Assembly (NCBI RefSeq): GCF_003432115.1 | Contig: NZ_QWDC01000001.1 | Span: 744,001-808,000, forward strand | DNA length: 64,000 nt | Reading direction: 5' to 3' | DNA from: Mucilaginibacter conchicola | GTDB taxonomy: Bacteria > Bacteroidota > Bacteroidia > Sphingobacteriales > Sphingobacteriaceae | Part shown: positions 7,797 to 18,479 of the stretch, in pieces | Numbering within the stretch: the stretch's first letter is position 1 | Layout of the letters: each line of letters begins with the position of its first letter | The notes under the pieces: generated by a model | What the model was told of the DNA's origin: nothing | What the model saw: the letters and a program-made list of their open reading frames with translations, nothing else | Database searches by the model: none | Program-made: the position numbers and the translations under genes

Positions 7797-8642
7797 TCAG
7801 AAACCCGACACCAATATATTTAAAGCGGTTGACTGGCTGCACTTTTGATATTTAACGTAAGCAGCCACTGCCCTGTTTCTTATTTGCTTATTAGACTCAT
7901 TATTAAGATAACCCGTTATCGCATCATGCAGAGTATACGCTTCCGGGCACATCAGGCTGGCCGTCCACACTAAAGGTTTGGCTTTCGCATTCTTTATAAA
8001 ATAACCGAAATATTTTTGACTGGTACAGGCCAATATAATGCAGTCGCGGGTTTTGCCATCAGCATTATTGAACTTATCGCTAAGGCTAAAGTTCATTAAG
8101 CCATCGTGACCTATATAGGATAGCAATTGGGCATTTCCACCAATGCCAATCACCTTATCTTTATAATGCACGGTATCTTTCAGTTGTCCTGCACAGCTGA
8201 ACAGAAACTCTTCTGTTGTTTTTTCAATGGTTCTCCCATCCCAGGCATCGGCAACCAGATAAACGTTTTGCTTGCGGTGCTTGTAGATAACACGCTCTAA
8301 CAACTGGTTCTTCTGCTTACGTTTTTGCAGCAATTGCCAATCTTTACTTTTATTAAAGTAGGTACGCACACCATTATCACATCCCCAATACAGGTTGGTT
8401 TCGGGGTCTTGTCCATTACCTATGGCTTTGGGTACGGGTACAATTCCCTGGTATTTATTATCGCATAAGGCAACAAATACATGGATAACTTTGGCTGATG
8501 GATCCGTGTACGCGATATTCTTAAGCTTTGCTGAACCTTTAACCGCGTTACCTTCCACAGGTTTATCTGCGGCCGGTTGCGTGCACCCGCAAATACCTAC
8601 GATAGACAACAGGATTAATGCGGTGTTTGCAAAGCGGTGCAT
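7797..8642 (-). CDS. Lipoprotein of unknown function with a possible His/Cys dyad
   Basis: A 281-residue protein with a lipoprotein signal (hydrophobic run ending ICGC, lipidated Cys20 likely). No family was named. The segment LLSYIGHDG (His179) and, 27 residues on, CIILAC (Cys206) resemble the two blocks of clan CD cysteine peptidases such as caspases, in which a hydrophobic strand ends in H-G and another in A-C. The spacing is shorter than in caspases, so this is a weak structural suggestion. The middle region 'YWGCDNGVRTYFNKSKDW' looks conserved-style. The gene stands alone, divergent from the aminotransferase. Confidence 0.65.
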   Translation of the reverse strand: MHRFANTALILLSIVGICGCTQPAADKPVEGNAVKGSAKLKNIAYTDPSAKVIHVFVALCDNKYQGIVPVPKAIGNGQDPETNLYWGCDNGVRTYFNKSKDWQLLQKRKQKNQLLERVIYKHRKQNVYLVADAWDGRTIEKTTEEFLFSCAGQLKDTVHYKDKVIGIGGNAQLLSYIGHDGLMNFSLSDKFNNADGKTRDCIILACTSQKYFGYFIKNAKAKPLVWTASLMCPEAYTLHDAITGYLNNESNKQIRNRAVAAYVKYQKCSQSTALNILVSGF

Positions 8643-8804
8643 AAGGCTTTAGTTTAAGCCAATATAACTAAATAATATAACATCATCCTGGCCTGCCGCA
8701 TTATCAATTCGTTTATGCATCCCCCTTAATTACATCCCGATTTATCATTTTCTTAAAAGTTAGTAAATCAACAGGGTCTTCGGCCCATGGGCAAACTAAT
8801 TTTT

Positions 8805-8812
8805 TATATTTG
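8805..8812 (+). promoter_or_regulatory. -7 box upstream of the aminotransferase
   Basis: TATATTTG is an exact TAnnTTTG match, 19 bases before the ATG at 8832. It argues that the upstream in-frame ATG at 8787 is not the true start, since that codon lies before the promoter element. Confidence 0.5.
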
Positions 8813-8831
8813 CCGCACTAACATAAATTAT

Positions 8832-10025
8832 ATGAGCGCATTAAGTAACAGGATAAACAACCTGTCAGAATCTCAGACCATTAAAATGGCAAAAATGGGC
8901 CGCGAACTGGCGGCTAAAGGCGTAGATGTGATAAGCCTTAGTTTTGGTGAACCCGATTTTCATACCCCTGAGTATGTAAAGGATGCTGCCAAGACCGCCA
9001 TGGATAAGAACTTTACTTACTACACCCCTGTTGCGGGCTACCCAGATCTGCGCAAGGCTGTTGTAAAGAAGCTGAAGGATGAGAACAACCTGGATTATAC
9101 TGATACGCAAATTGTAGTTTCAACCGGTGCTAAACAAGCTATTGCCAACGCGGTACTTTGTTTGGTTAACCCCGGCGAAGAAGTTATTATCCCTACTCCT
9201 TACTGGGTATCATATTCTGAGGTAGTTAAACTGGCCGAAGGCGTAAGCGTTTTCATTGATACTACTGTTGAAACCAATTTTAAAATTACACCTGAGCAAT
9301 TAGAGGCAGCTATTACGCTAAAAACTAAACTGTTCATGTTTTCATCACCATGTAACCCAACGGGTAGCGTTTACAGCAAAGATGAACTGGAAGGTTTGGC
9401 TAAAGTATTTGAGAAAAACCCTCATGTATACATCATGAGTGATGAGATATACGAGCACATCAACTTTATTGGTGGCCACGAATCTATTGCGCAGTTTGAG
9501 AGCATTAAGGACCGCGTAGTGATCATCAACGGTTGGTCTAAGGCATTTGCCATGACAGGCTGGAGAATTGGTTACACTGCATCAAACAGCGAATTTGCAG
9601 CTGCTTTTGATAAGATGCAGGGGCAGGTTACCTCAGGTACTTGCTCTATCACCCAAAAAGCTGGTGTTGCCGCTTATGAAGGTGGTTTAGAAACCGTTCA
9701 CCAAATGCGCGATGAGTTCCAGAAACGCCGCGACCTGGTTTACGGCTTATTAAAAGATATCCCGGGTATTGAGGTTAACCTGCCCGATGGTGCTTTCTAC
9801 TTCTTCCCTAACGTTACTGCATTCTTCGGCAAAAGCTACAATGGCAAAACCATTAAAGATGCCGATGAACTATCTATTTTCCTGTTAGAAGAAGCGCACG
9901 TTGCTACTGTAGGTGGCGATTCATTCGGTGATAAAAAATCTATCCGTATCTCTTACGCAGCTGCAGAAGATAAATTGGTAGAAGCAGTAAGCAGAATTAA
10001 AGCTGCACTGGCGAAGTTAGTCTGA
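8832..10025 (+). CDS. Class I/II aminotransferase, aspartate aminotransferase type
   Basis: A 397-residue PLP-dependent enzyme of aminotransferase fold type I, subgroup I-gamma, that most likely interconverts aspartate and glutamate with their oxo acids. Visible motifs are SFGEPDFHTP, YTPVAGYPDLR, TGAKQAIANA, the SPCNPTGSVYS segment, MSDEIYEHINF, the PLP-lysine stretch NGWSKAFAMTGWRIGY, and the C-terminal arginine in IRISYA. The start at 8832 (MSALSNRIN) is chosen over an upstream ATG because of family length and the promoter box. A bidirectional hairpin follows the gene. Confidence 0.92.
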   Translation: MSALSNRINNLSESQTIKMAKMGRELAAKGVDVISLSFGEPDFHTPEYVKDAAKTAMDKNFTYYTPVAGYPDLRKAVVKKLKDENNLDYTDTQIVVSTGAKQAIANAVLCLVNPGEEVIIPTPYWVSYSEVVKLAEGVSVFIDTTVETNFKITPEQLEAAITLKTKLFMFSSPCNPTGSVYSKDELEGLAKVFEKNPHVYIMSDEIYEHINFIGGHESIAQFESIKDRVVIINGWSKAFAMTGWRIGYTASNSEFAAAFDKMQGQVTSGTCSITQKAGVAAYEGGLETVHQMRDEFQKRRDLVYGLLKDIPGIEVNLPDGAFYFFPNVTAFFGKSYNGKTIKDADELSIFLLEEAHVATVGGDSFGDKKSIRISYAAAEDKLVEAVSRIKAALAKLV

Positions 10026-10053
10026 ACCCGAATTAATTGAATTGAAAGAATTA

Positions 10054-10086
10054 AAAAAGCCCTTCCGGATATTCGGAAGGGCTTTT
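10054..10086. terminator. Bidirectional terminator hairpin
   Basis: Arms AAAAGCCCTTCCG and CGGAAGGGCTTTT around a short ATAT-like loop, followed by TCTTTT. It separates the plus-strand aminotransferase from the minus-strand porin-like gene and can serve both. Confidence 0.88.
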
Positions 10087-10115
10087 CTTTTAACTTATTC
10101 TCTTAGTAGGTTTGG

Positions 10116-10637
10116 TTACAATGGGAAACCGTAAGCTATGCGCAGGCCAACTGTACCGTAGTTGTTGCTTTGGCCAGAGAAGTTCTCGTAACGCGCACCT
10201 ACATCCCAGCTACTGTTAGCCCAACCAATACCTGGTGATGCGATCAGCTTGGTGTTACCATTTTCACGGGTTTCAAAACCGGCACCTATCTCAGCACCTA
10301 AGTAGATATTGTTAGCTACGAAAGCTTTGATACCAGCTTTAACCGGTACTATACCTAAATCATCGCCTTTAATGCCATTTACTTCTTTAGCGAAGAAATT
10401 ATAGTAACCTGATGTTAATGATAACGCTACGTTTGAGCCAAGGCCATATTGTAGGCGGGCAGTACCACCTAAACCAAAGTTAGAGCCTGTATGCAGATCA
10501 CCAACCGGTGCTAAACCTTCTACACCTATACCTAATCTCCAGTTACTTTTTGGAGTGGTTTGTGCGTTTACATTTGTTCCGATAAATAAAGCTGCTGCGG
10601 TAAATGCTGCAGCTATCAGTTTGTTTACTTTTTTCAT
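10116..10637 (-). CDS. Small outer-membrane beta-barrel protein
   Basis: A 173-residue secreted protein with a signal peptide (MKKVNKLIAAAFTAAALFIGTNVNA, cut before QTTP). The mature chain alternates glycine-rich and aromatic beta strands (LGIGVEGLAPVGDLHTG, LSLTSGYYNFF, GAEIGAGFETRENG, VGLRIAYGF) and ends in a beta strand, which is the pattern of an eight-stranded OmpX/OmpA-like barrel. The precise role is unknown. It has its own terminator toward the aminotransferase and a 375-bp AT-rich region upstream. Confidence 0.75.
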   Translation of the reverse strand: MKKVNKLIAAAFTAAALFIGTNVNAQTTPKSNWRLGIGVEGLAPVGDLHTGSNFGLGGTARLQYGLGSNVALSLTSGYYNFFAKEVNGIKGDDLGIVPVKAGIKAFVANNIYLGAEIGAGFETRENGNTKLIASPGIGWANSSWDVGARYENFSGQSNNYGTVGLRIAYGFPL

Positions 10638-10977
10638 TGTCGTGTTGTTTTAGATTAAACAATATTTCAATTGTGATATACCCCCTTAATCAAATACTTT
10701 GCCAATTAATGCCAAATGCATGCAAAACAATACAGCGACAGCTAAGGACTAATGTTAATTTTTACACGTGAAAATATAATTTATATACTGATAATCAATT
10801 TGGTTCATCGGTTTTAAAGGGCTTAATTACGCTTTTGAAAGCTATATGAAATAATATTGGTCTGCATATTTTTTCGTGTATGATATGATACAAAAGTGTA
10901 TGGTGATAGATATAGCATAGATATCAGGCCTTGTAATTTTCATCTCTTTTTCATGCCATTCTAATCAAATACCAACA
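10638..10977. other. AT-rich intergenic region, nothing recognised
   Basis: About 340 bases between the barrel protein (minus) and the end of the RND operon (minus). It should hold the promoter of the barrel gene, but no exact TAnnTTTG box was found on that strand. No ORF, RNA or repeat could be supported here. Confidence 0.4.
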
Positions 10978-11007
10978 AAAAAGTCCCAACTAATGAGTCG
11001 GGACTTT
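10978..11007 (-). terminator. Terminator of the RND efflux operon
   Basis: Read on the minus strand, arms AAAGTCCCGAC and GTTGGGACTTT (one G-T pair) form a hairpin followed by a T run, just six bases after the stop of the RND permease. This ends the three-gene efflux transcript. Confidence 0.85.
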
Positions 11008-11012
11008 GAATA

Positions 11013-14000
11013 TTATTGACTGTCGTGGTCGAGATGCGGATCGGGCTTATAATTTTTCTCAAGCTCGGCCAGCTTTTCTTTGCCATAGGCAAACTTTGTA
11101 ATGATATAGTATAATACCGGTACGATGAATATAGCTAAGGATGTTGCGGCCAACATACCACCAAACACCGTCCAACCGATAGTTTTACGCGACTCGGCAC
11201 CTGCACCTGATGCAAATAGCAATGGCACAACACCCAGGATAAACGCAAGCGATGTCATCACAATAGGGCGCAAACGGAGCCTTACTGCTTCTAATGTTGC
11301 TTTCTCCAGTTCCATACCTCTATCTACACGCTCTTTGGCAAACTCCACAATAAGGATGGCATTCTTAGCAGCCAAACCTATCAGGGTAATCAAACCTATC
11401 TGCGCGTAAACGTTGTTGGTTAGTTTTGGCCAAAAGGTAAGGAACAATATCGCGCCAAACGCACCAAGCGGTACAGCTAACAATACCGAGAACGGTACCG
11501 ACCAGCTCTCATACAACGCGGCCAGGAACAGGAATACGAATACGATAGATAATATGAATATGTATACGGTTTTAGATCCCGATAGCAATTCCTCGCGGCT
11601 TAAGCCCGAGAACTCGTAACCGTAACCTTGCGGCAGGTTCTGCGCAGCAACTTCCTGCAAGGCCTTAATAGCGTCGCCGCTACTGTAACCCGGTGCAGCG
11701 TTACCGTTTATCTCTGCAGAACGGAACAAGTTATAGTGCGATATCAGCGGTGCATTTTCTATTACCTTATAAGTAGTAAGCGTGCTTAATGGCACCATGG
11801 CACCAGCATCATTACGTACAAAGTATTGGCCAATGTTGCCAATGCTGGTACGGTAGTTAGTATCTGCCTGTGTAACTACCCTGAAGTTACGACCGTAGAT
11901 GGTAAAGTCGTTAACGTAAGAGCTACCCATGTATGTTTGCAGGGCGTTATTTACGTCAGATAGCTTTACACCCAGCTTTTTGGTCTTCTCACGGTCTATG
12001 GTGAGCTGGTAAGCCGGTGTATGCGCAGTAAAGAATGAGAAAGCTTTAGATATCTCAGGGCGCTTATTAACCTCGGCCAAAAAACCTTGCAGTACCTTCT
12101 CAAAGTTAGTGATCTCACCGCCTGCTTCCTTTTCTTGCAAGATGAACGAGAAACCGCCCGTATTACCCAAACCCGGAATTGCCGGCGGAGATATTACCAC
12201 CACACTTGCCTCTTTGGTTTTAGAAAGCTTTTTCTGCATGATACTGATCAGCGAGTCTTTCTGTGTCTCAGGGGTTTTACGCTCGTCCCAAGGTTTTAGC
12301 TGAACGAATATGGTAGCACTGTTTGATTTGGTTGCAAAGTTAACCGCGTTTAAGCCGCCCAACGCTGCATAGTGATTTATACCCGGGATGCTGTCCAATT
12401 GCTTCATCATCGTGTGCAATACATCTACGGTACGCTCAGTTGCAGAACCTTCAGGTAAGTCGTAAGTGATAATGATACGCCCCTCATCTTCCAAGGGTAT
12501 GAAACCTGATGATTTACCCTTAAACAGTAGGATAGTTCCAATAATGATACACACCAATACGATAATAACGTACTTAGAGCCTTTGATGCTCTTATCAACA
12601 GCGTTACGGTAACGGCCCGTTACCCTATCAAACCATTGGTTGAATTTGTAGAAGAACTTATTTAAACCACCAGAGTTCTCATCAATCTTATGCGGACGTA
12701 ATAATAAGGTACACAATGCAGGTGTAAGCGATAACGCCACGAAAGCCGAGATCAATACCGAAATAGCGATGGTGATAGCGAACTGTTGGTACAGCCTGCC
12801 CACAATACCCGGCACAAAACCTACCGGCACAAATACCGCCGCCAGGATCAATGCAATGGCAATTACCGGTGCCGAGATCTCCTTCATGGCTTCATGCGTA
12901 GCATCCTTAGGGCTCATGCCGTTCTCGTCCATGTTATGCTGCACGGCCTCAACCACTACGATCGCATCATCTACCACAATACCTATGGCGAGTACGAAAC
13001 CGAAGAGGGTAAGCGTATTGATGGTAAAGCCTAACGGGATGAAGAAGATGAACGTACCTACAATAGATACAGGGATAGCCAATACCGGAATAAGTGTTGT
13101 GCGCCAGTTTTGCAGGAATAAGAACACCACCACAATTACCAGCCCCAAAGCAATAACCAAAGTCTCGATCACCTCATGCAATGATACACGCACCACAGTT
13201 ACCGACTCAAATGGCACCACATAAGCAATATCCTTAGGGAACGACTTTTTAAGCTGTTCCATAGTTGCAGTTACGTTATCAGCAGTTTCGATAGCGTTGC
13301 TACCCGGTGCCTGGTATATCAACAGGTATGAAGCTCTTTTGCCATCAATAAATGAGTTACCTGCGTAGTTAAATTTACCTAACTGCACACGGGCTACATC
13401 TTTAAGGTGAACTATAGTACCACTGCTCGGGATAGTTTTTACAACTATATTTTCAAATTCTTCTGGCTTTACTAAACGGCCTTTTACCAATACGGTGTAC
13501 TCAAAGGTTTGCCCTTTGGTTTGTGGTGTAGCACCTACCGTACCTGCGGCTACCTGCGCGTTCTGCTCTGATAACGCAGCGGTAACATCGGCGGCTGTCA
13601 TGCCAAGGGCTGCAAGTTTATCAGGCTTAAGCCAAATACGCATACTAAAATCATCGGCGCGTGTAAATACGTCGCCCACACCTTTAGTACGCAACAGAGC
13701 ATCCTTAACAAATATATTAGCGTAGTTGTCAGTAAACGTTACGTCGTGGGTGCCATTGGGTGCATACAAAGCCACAAGCATCAATATACTTGGGTTACGT
13801 TTACGCACTGTTAAACCTAAACGCTGTACTTCTTGCGGTAGGGTTGGCTGTGCAATACCTACACGGTTCTGCACGTCCAAAGCAGCAATATTAATGTCTG
13901 TACCCACTTCAAAGTTAACGGTCATGCTCATTTGGCCGTTACCTGTGCTGTTACTTTGCAGGTAGGTCATGCCGGGTGTACCGTTTACCTGCACCTCTAC

Positions 14001-14195
14001 CGGGGTAGCTACGGTTTGTTCAACCGTTAACGCATCAGCACCGGTGTAGTTACCGGTAACCTGTACGGTTGGCGGCGTAATTTCAGGGTATTGCCCAATA
14101 GGCAGGCTCGATATAGCCAGCACCCCTACTATGAGGATCACCAGCGATATCACGATTGCGGTTACCGGGCGTCGTATAAAAGTATCTGCGATCAT
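11013..14195 (-). CDS. RND multidrug efflux permease (HAE1/AcrB type)
   Basis: A 1,060-residue inner-membrane proton-driven pump, the substrate-binding part of a tripartite exporter that works with the adaptor and outer-membrane channel encoded just upstream in the operon. The start MIADTFIRRPVTAIVISL is typical. Two repeats of six helices each flank large periplasmic loops. The proton-relay aspartates are visible in GIVVDDAIVVVEAV (about residue 407), and the second half has AKNAILIVEFAKE. Full length matches AcrB/MexB-like proteins. The order adaptor-permease-channel is reshuffled here to channel, adaptor, permease. Substrates cannot be told from the sequence. Confidence 0.95.
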   Translation of the reverse strand: MIADTFIRRPVTAIVISLVILIVGVLAISSLPIGQYPEITPPTVQVTGNYTGADALTVEQTVATPVEVQVNGTPGMTYLQSNSTGNGQMSMTVNFEVGTDINIAALDVQNRVGIAQPTLPQEVQRLGLTVRKRNPSILMLVALYAPNGTHDVTFTDNYANIFVKDALLRTKGVGDVFTRADDFSMRIWLKPDKLAALGMTAADVTAALSEQNAQVAAGTVGATPQTKGQTFEYTVLVKGRLVKPEEFENIVVKTIPSSGTIVHLKDVARVQLGKFNYAGNSFIDGKRASYLLIYQAPGSNAIETADNVTATMEQLKKSFPKDIAYVVPFESVTVVRVSLHEVIETLVIALGLVIVVVFLFLQNWRTTLIPVLAIPVSIVGTFIFFIPLGFTINTLTLFGFVLAIGIVVDDAIVVVEAVQHNMDENGMSPKDATHEAMKEISAPVIAIALILAAVFVPVGFVPGIVGRLYQQFAITIAISVLISAFVALSLTPALCTLLLRPHKIDENSGGLNKFFYKFNQWFDRVTGRYRNAVDKSIKGSKYVIIVLVCIIIGTILLFKGKSSGFIPLEDEGRIIITYDLPEGSATERTVDVLHTMMKQLDSIPGINHYAALGGLNAVNFATKSNSATIFVQLKPWDERKTPETQKDSLISIMQKKLSKTKEASVVVISPPAIPGLGNTGGFSFILQEKEAGGEITNFEKVLQGFLAEVNKRPEISKAFSFFTAHTPAYQLTIDREKTKKLGVKLSDVNNALQTYMGSSYVNDFTIYGRNFRVVTQADTNYRTSIGNIGQYFVRNDAGAMVPLSTLTTYKVIENAPLISHYNLFRSAEINGNAAPGYSSGDAIKALQEVAAQNLPQGYGYEFSGLSREELLSGSKTVYIFILSIVFVFLFLAALYESWSVPFSVLLAVPLGAFGAILFLTFWPKLTNNVYAQIGLITLIGLAAKNAILIVEFAKERVDRGMELEKATLEAVRLRLRPIVMTSLAFILGVVPLLFASGAGAESRKTIGWTVFGGMLAATSLAIFIVPVLYYIITKFAYGKEKLAELEKNYKPDPHLDHDSQ

Positions 14196-14260
14196 TGTTT
14201 ATGTCTTTTTTCGGTAGTTGCGGCAGGGCCGCCAAATAACTTTAGTTCTTGATGTCGGTA

Positions 14261-15412
14261 CTACTTAGCTTGTGCACCGGCCTTAGCACCATCCTTACCT
14301 TGCGCAGCAGCGCCTGCAGGTGGGCCAAGTGTTATTTTGCCGCCATCGCGTAAGCGTTGGAAACCTTCTGTTATCACCTTATCGCCTTGTTGCACGCCAT
14401 CCATAATAACTACGTTAGCTTGTATGCGTGGGCCTAAAACAACTTTACGTTGCTCGGCCACAGTATCTTTGGAGATAAACACAAAGAACTCGCCCATTTG
14501 CTCGGTAATAGCTTTGTAAGGGATCTGTACACGGTTACCAGAATTATCATTCAGTACTTGTAGCACGCCGCTCATACCATCTTTTAACTCATCGTTAGGA
14601 TTGGCAAACTCAACACGCACTTTTATGCTACCGCTTTGGTCAGTTACACCACGATCAATAGCGAATATCTTACCTGTTTTATTATAAATATTGCCATCAG
14701 CCAGTTGCAACTTGAATGTTGTGTCTGTATAGGCTTTTTGAAGTTTATAAAAACGGTTAATGTCTTGCTCATTCACCACCACATCAATACCTATAGGATT
14801 ACCGCTTGATATAGTGTTTAATAAGGTAGTACCCGGACTAACCTGTGCGCCCAGCTTAACCTGCGATATACCAATGCGGCCGGTGAATGGTGCACGGATA
14901 GTAGCGTAAGAAAGATCGGTACCGGCAGATTCAACACCTGCTTTTGCAACCGCCACCTGGCTTTTTGCAGTTTCGTAAGCTGCGGCAGCCTGGTCAACCG
15001 TTTGGCGGGCAACGGCATCATTCTTTAACAACATATCATAACGGTCAATATCCTTTTGCGCTTTGCTAAGGTTTGCTTTAGCGCTTATGAGGTTTGCCTG
15101 TGCCTGCTGATAGGCAGCTTCGTACTTACGCTTATCTATCTCATATAAAGGCGTGCCCTTGGTAACTACTGTACCTTCTTTAAAGAATATACCGGTAATA
15201 AAGCCCGATACCTGGCTACGCAATTCAACATTGTTAAGCGCAACAACGGTACCCTGGTATTTATCGTAATACAAGGCGTCGGCCTTTTTGGCCTCAATAA
15301 CATTTACCGGGGTTGGTGGCATAGCAGCGGCTTGCTTACCGGATTTGCTTTTACAGGCAGATACCGACAATAAAGCAAGCGCGGCGATGCAGTAATTATA
15401 TGTGTTTTTCAT
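14261..15412 (-). CDS. RND efflux periplasmic adaptor (membrane fusion protein)
   Basis: A 383-residue lipoprotein that bridges the RND pump and the outer-membrane channel. The signal ends LLSVSAC, so Cys20 is lipidated. Domains in order: barrel-sandwich half motif (VELRSQVSGFITGIFFKEGTVV), an alpha-helical hairpin (about 95-170, rich in A, Q and K), the second lipoyl half (ATIRAPFTGRIGISQVKLGAQV), a beta-barrel, and a membrane-proximal domain. It lies between the channel and permease genes with gaps of 50 and 65 bases. The last residues are an AGAQAK-type low-complexity tail. Confidence 0.93.
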   Translation of the reverse strand: MKNTYNYCIAALALLSVSACKSKSGKQAAAMPPTPVNVIEAKKADALYYDKYQGTVVALNNVELRSQVSGFITGIFFKEGTVVTKGTPLYEIDKRKYEAAYQQAQANLISAKANLSKAQKDIDRYDMLLKNDAVARQTVDQAAAAYETAKSQVAVAKAGVESAGTDLSYATIRAPFTGRIGISQVKLGAQVSPGTTLLNTISSGNPIGIDVVVNEQDINRFYKLQKAYTDTTFKLQLADGNIYNKTGKIFAIDRGVTDQSGSIKVRVEFANPNDELKDGMSGVLQVLNDNSGNRVQIPYKAITEQMGEFFVFISKDTVAEQRKVVLGPRIQANVVIMDGVQQGDKVITEGFQRLRDGGKITLGPPAGAAAQGKDGAKAGAQAK

Positions 15413-15462
15413 TTTATGTGTTGTCTCGTGTTGAGTGATGATGTTTGAGTTTTCTTGAGTTT

Positions 15463-16842
15463 TTATTGTACAGGTAAAGTACCTAATGATCGTTGCAGAT
15501 CTATCTTGCTTGCCAGCAACTGGAACAAGGCGTTATAGTAATTAAGCTCGGCAGTACGCAGATCGGCCTGGGCTACAATAACATCCAGGTAAGTTTTTAT
15601 CCCCTCGCGATATTGCAGATCAACTACCTTATATACATCGTTAGCTAAAGCCACGTTCTCGTTTAAAGCTTTCCAGTTTGCATAAGCGCCTTTATAATTA
15701 GCCAATGCCTGCGTATATTCTGTATTGATAGAATTACGGCTGTTGATCAGGTCAAGATCGGTACGTTCAACCTGCAGGCGTGCTTTTGCCAAATTCTGCA
15801 AACGTTTACCACCCTGAAAGATTGGGATACTCAAAGTTAACCCTGCAAATGAGGTAGGAAATGCATCGTTGTACAATTTGGAGAAATTATCATTAAAATA
15901 AGCCAGGCTGTAACCCCCAATTGCTGATATAGATGGCAAAAAGCCCCATTTATAATAAGATACATTTACAATATCCAGGTTCTTTTGCGTTTGCAGCATG
16001 CGGTATTCAACACGGCTGGCATAATTAAGCACCTGGTTAGTGTCTATCATGGCTTCGGCTTGCAATGCGGCAGAATCATACGATAAACTCAGCTTACGGT
16101 CGGGGTTAAAGCCCATCACCTGTTTAAGGTAAGCCGATTTACTTTTAATAGCTTCCTCGGTTTGCTTTTGCGATGCTAATGAGTTATTCAGCGCTATAGT
16201 AGCTTGTTTGTAATCGGTTTTATCAACCACGCCTGCCTGATAGCGCGAGTAAGCATCCTTTAAACTGCGGCGAAGCCTTACAATATCTTCTTTAATAATA
16301 TCCAGCTGGCGTTGTGATAACAGTACATCGTAAAATGCTTTGCTCACATCACTCACTACATTGATCTTCGCACTCTCGGTATTATCCTTATAGTATAATC
16401 TCGAGTATTTTGAAGCTTTAGAAGCTTGTAATACCTCGTTATTGTATAGCACCTGGCTTGCTGATGCACCTAAGGTTGATGTATTATGTGCTATTGCCAG
16501 ATTCTGCTGCGTTGTGCCGCCTGTACCAGTTCCGGTGCCACCAGTACCAGTGCCTGTACCTACACCGCCGGCTATAAACGCCGGGCGTTGAAAATAGTGC
16601 TGGTACTGATTGCTTGATGTTACCTGTGGCAACCAGGCTGATAATGCGATTTTGATATCGCGCTCGTTGATCTGTTCATCAATGTTGGCCTGTTTTAACT
16701 GCGGTTGGTTGCGCAAGGCAAACTCAATGCTTTGTTGAAGTGTTATAACAGCCGCGCCGGTATCAGGCTGCGTTTGTGCAAACAATGCTACAGGTAAAAA
16801 AAGCGTTATATTAGTGAGGAAAAAGTAACCAATTTTTTTCAT
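15463..16842 (-). CDS. TolC-family outer-membrane efflux protein
   Basis: A 459-residue outer-membrane channel of the TolC/OprM family, first gene of the RND operon. It has a signal peptide (ends LFAQTQ), two tandem OEP repeats (about 35-245 and 265-450), with typical LQQSIEFALRNQPQLK and TYLDVIVAQADLRTAELNYYNA. Residues 92-110 form an unusual Gly/Thr run (GGVGTGTGTGG and so on) at the place where the first beta-strand turn reaches the outside. Such a run is absent from most relatives and may vary in length between strains. Confidence 0.92.
   Translation of the reverse strand: MKKIGYFFLTNITLFLPVALFAQTQPDTGAAVITLQQSIEFALRNQPQLKQANIDEQINERDIKIALSAWLPQVTSSNQYQHYFQRPAFIAGGVGTGTGTGGTGTGTGGTTQQNLAIAHNTSTLGASASQVLYNNEVLQASKASKYSRLYYKDNTESAKINVVSDVSKAFYDVLLSQRQLDIIKEDIVRLRRSLKDAYSRYQAGVVDKTDYKQATIALNNSLASQKQTEEAIKSKSAYLKQVMGFNPDRKLSLSYDSAALQAEAMIDTNQVLNYASRVEYRMLQTQKNLDIVNVSYYKWGFLPSISAIGGYSLAYFNDNFSKLYNDAFPTSFAGLTLSIPIFQGGKRLQNLAKARLQVERTDLDLINSRNSINTEYTQALANYKGAYANWKALNENVALANDVYKVVDLQYREGIKTYLDVIVAQADLRTAELNYYNALFQLLASKIDLQRSLGTLPVQ
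16513..16569 (-). repeat. Gly/Thr-coding low-complexity tract in the TolC-like gene
   Basis: Nineteen codons alternate GGx and ACx with GT steps, giving degenerate hexamer repeats such as CCAGTACCAGT on the plus strand. The tract encodes GGVG(TG)3GG(TG)3GT. Its repeat nature makes length change by slippage possible without shifting frame when the change is by whole hexamers. Confidence 0.7.
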
Positions 16843-17190
16843 AAGTGCTTAGATGCGAACCTTTAAAACGAAGATCAGACACAAAGGTTTTGCGCCTTAT
16901 TCATTAAAAAAATATTAGGATTGGCGAATATGATATTATTCTGACCTAATAAAAAATAGGCAACAGAAATTTTACCTTTTTAGGAGATTATGATGATAAT
17001 TGGCACGATTTTTCAACTTTTTACAACATTTTGAAAAATAGTGGTGGCGAATAAATAAAAATTTTAATTAATTTGCCTGATGAAATTGTGTTAAGTCTGT
17101 ATTAACAGTATGTATAAAAAATTACATTGATAATGCATGACATGAACAGATTCATGGTATTTTTACAAAAAATTTAAGCAGTGTTTATAA
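16843..17190. other. AT-rich divergent regulatory region
   Basis: About 350 bases, very AT-rich, between the efflux operon (minus) and the serine palmitoyltransferase gene (plus). It must hold promoters for both directions. Near matches to TAnnTTTG occur (for example TTAATTTG near 17080), but none is exact, so no box is claimed. No ORF or RNA was recognised. Confidence 0.4.
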
Positions 17191-18399
<1,209 letters not shown>

Positions 18400-18421
18400 G
18401 AACATAAATTATTATACGGAG

Positions 18422-18443
18422 CGCCAGTTTTTTTAAACTGGCG
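18422..18443 (+). terminator. Hairpin between spt and the GNAT gene
   Basis: Perfect 9-bp arms CGCCAGTTT and AAACTGGCG around a TTTT loop, 23 bases after the spt stop. There is only a weak T run after it, so it may be a poor terminator, an mRNA-end stabiliser, or an attenuator that lowers expression of the next gene. Confidence 0.5.
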
Positions 18444-18479
18444 TTGCTGTTTAACCCCTTACCCACCCACAACCCACAA

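Noticed and set aside
12769..13224. Antisense open frames inside the RND permease gene
   Set aside because: They mirror the coding strand and show no domain; the sense frame is a full-length RND pump.
16500..16570. Short repeats in the TolC gene as a possible CRISPR
   Set aside because: The units are hexamers in frame with the gene, without spacers or direct repeats of CRISPR length.
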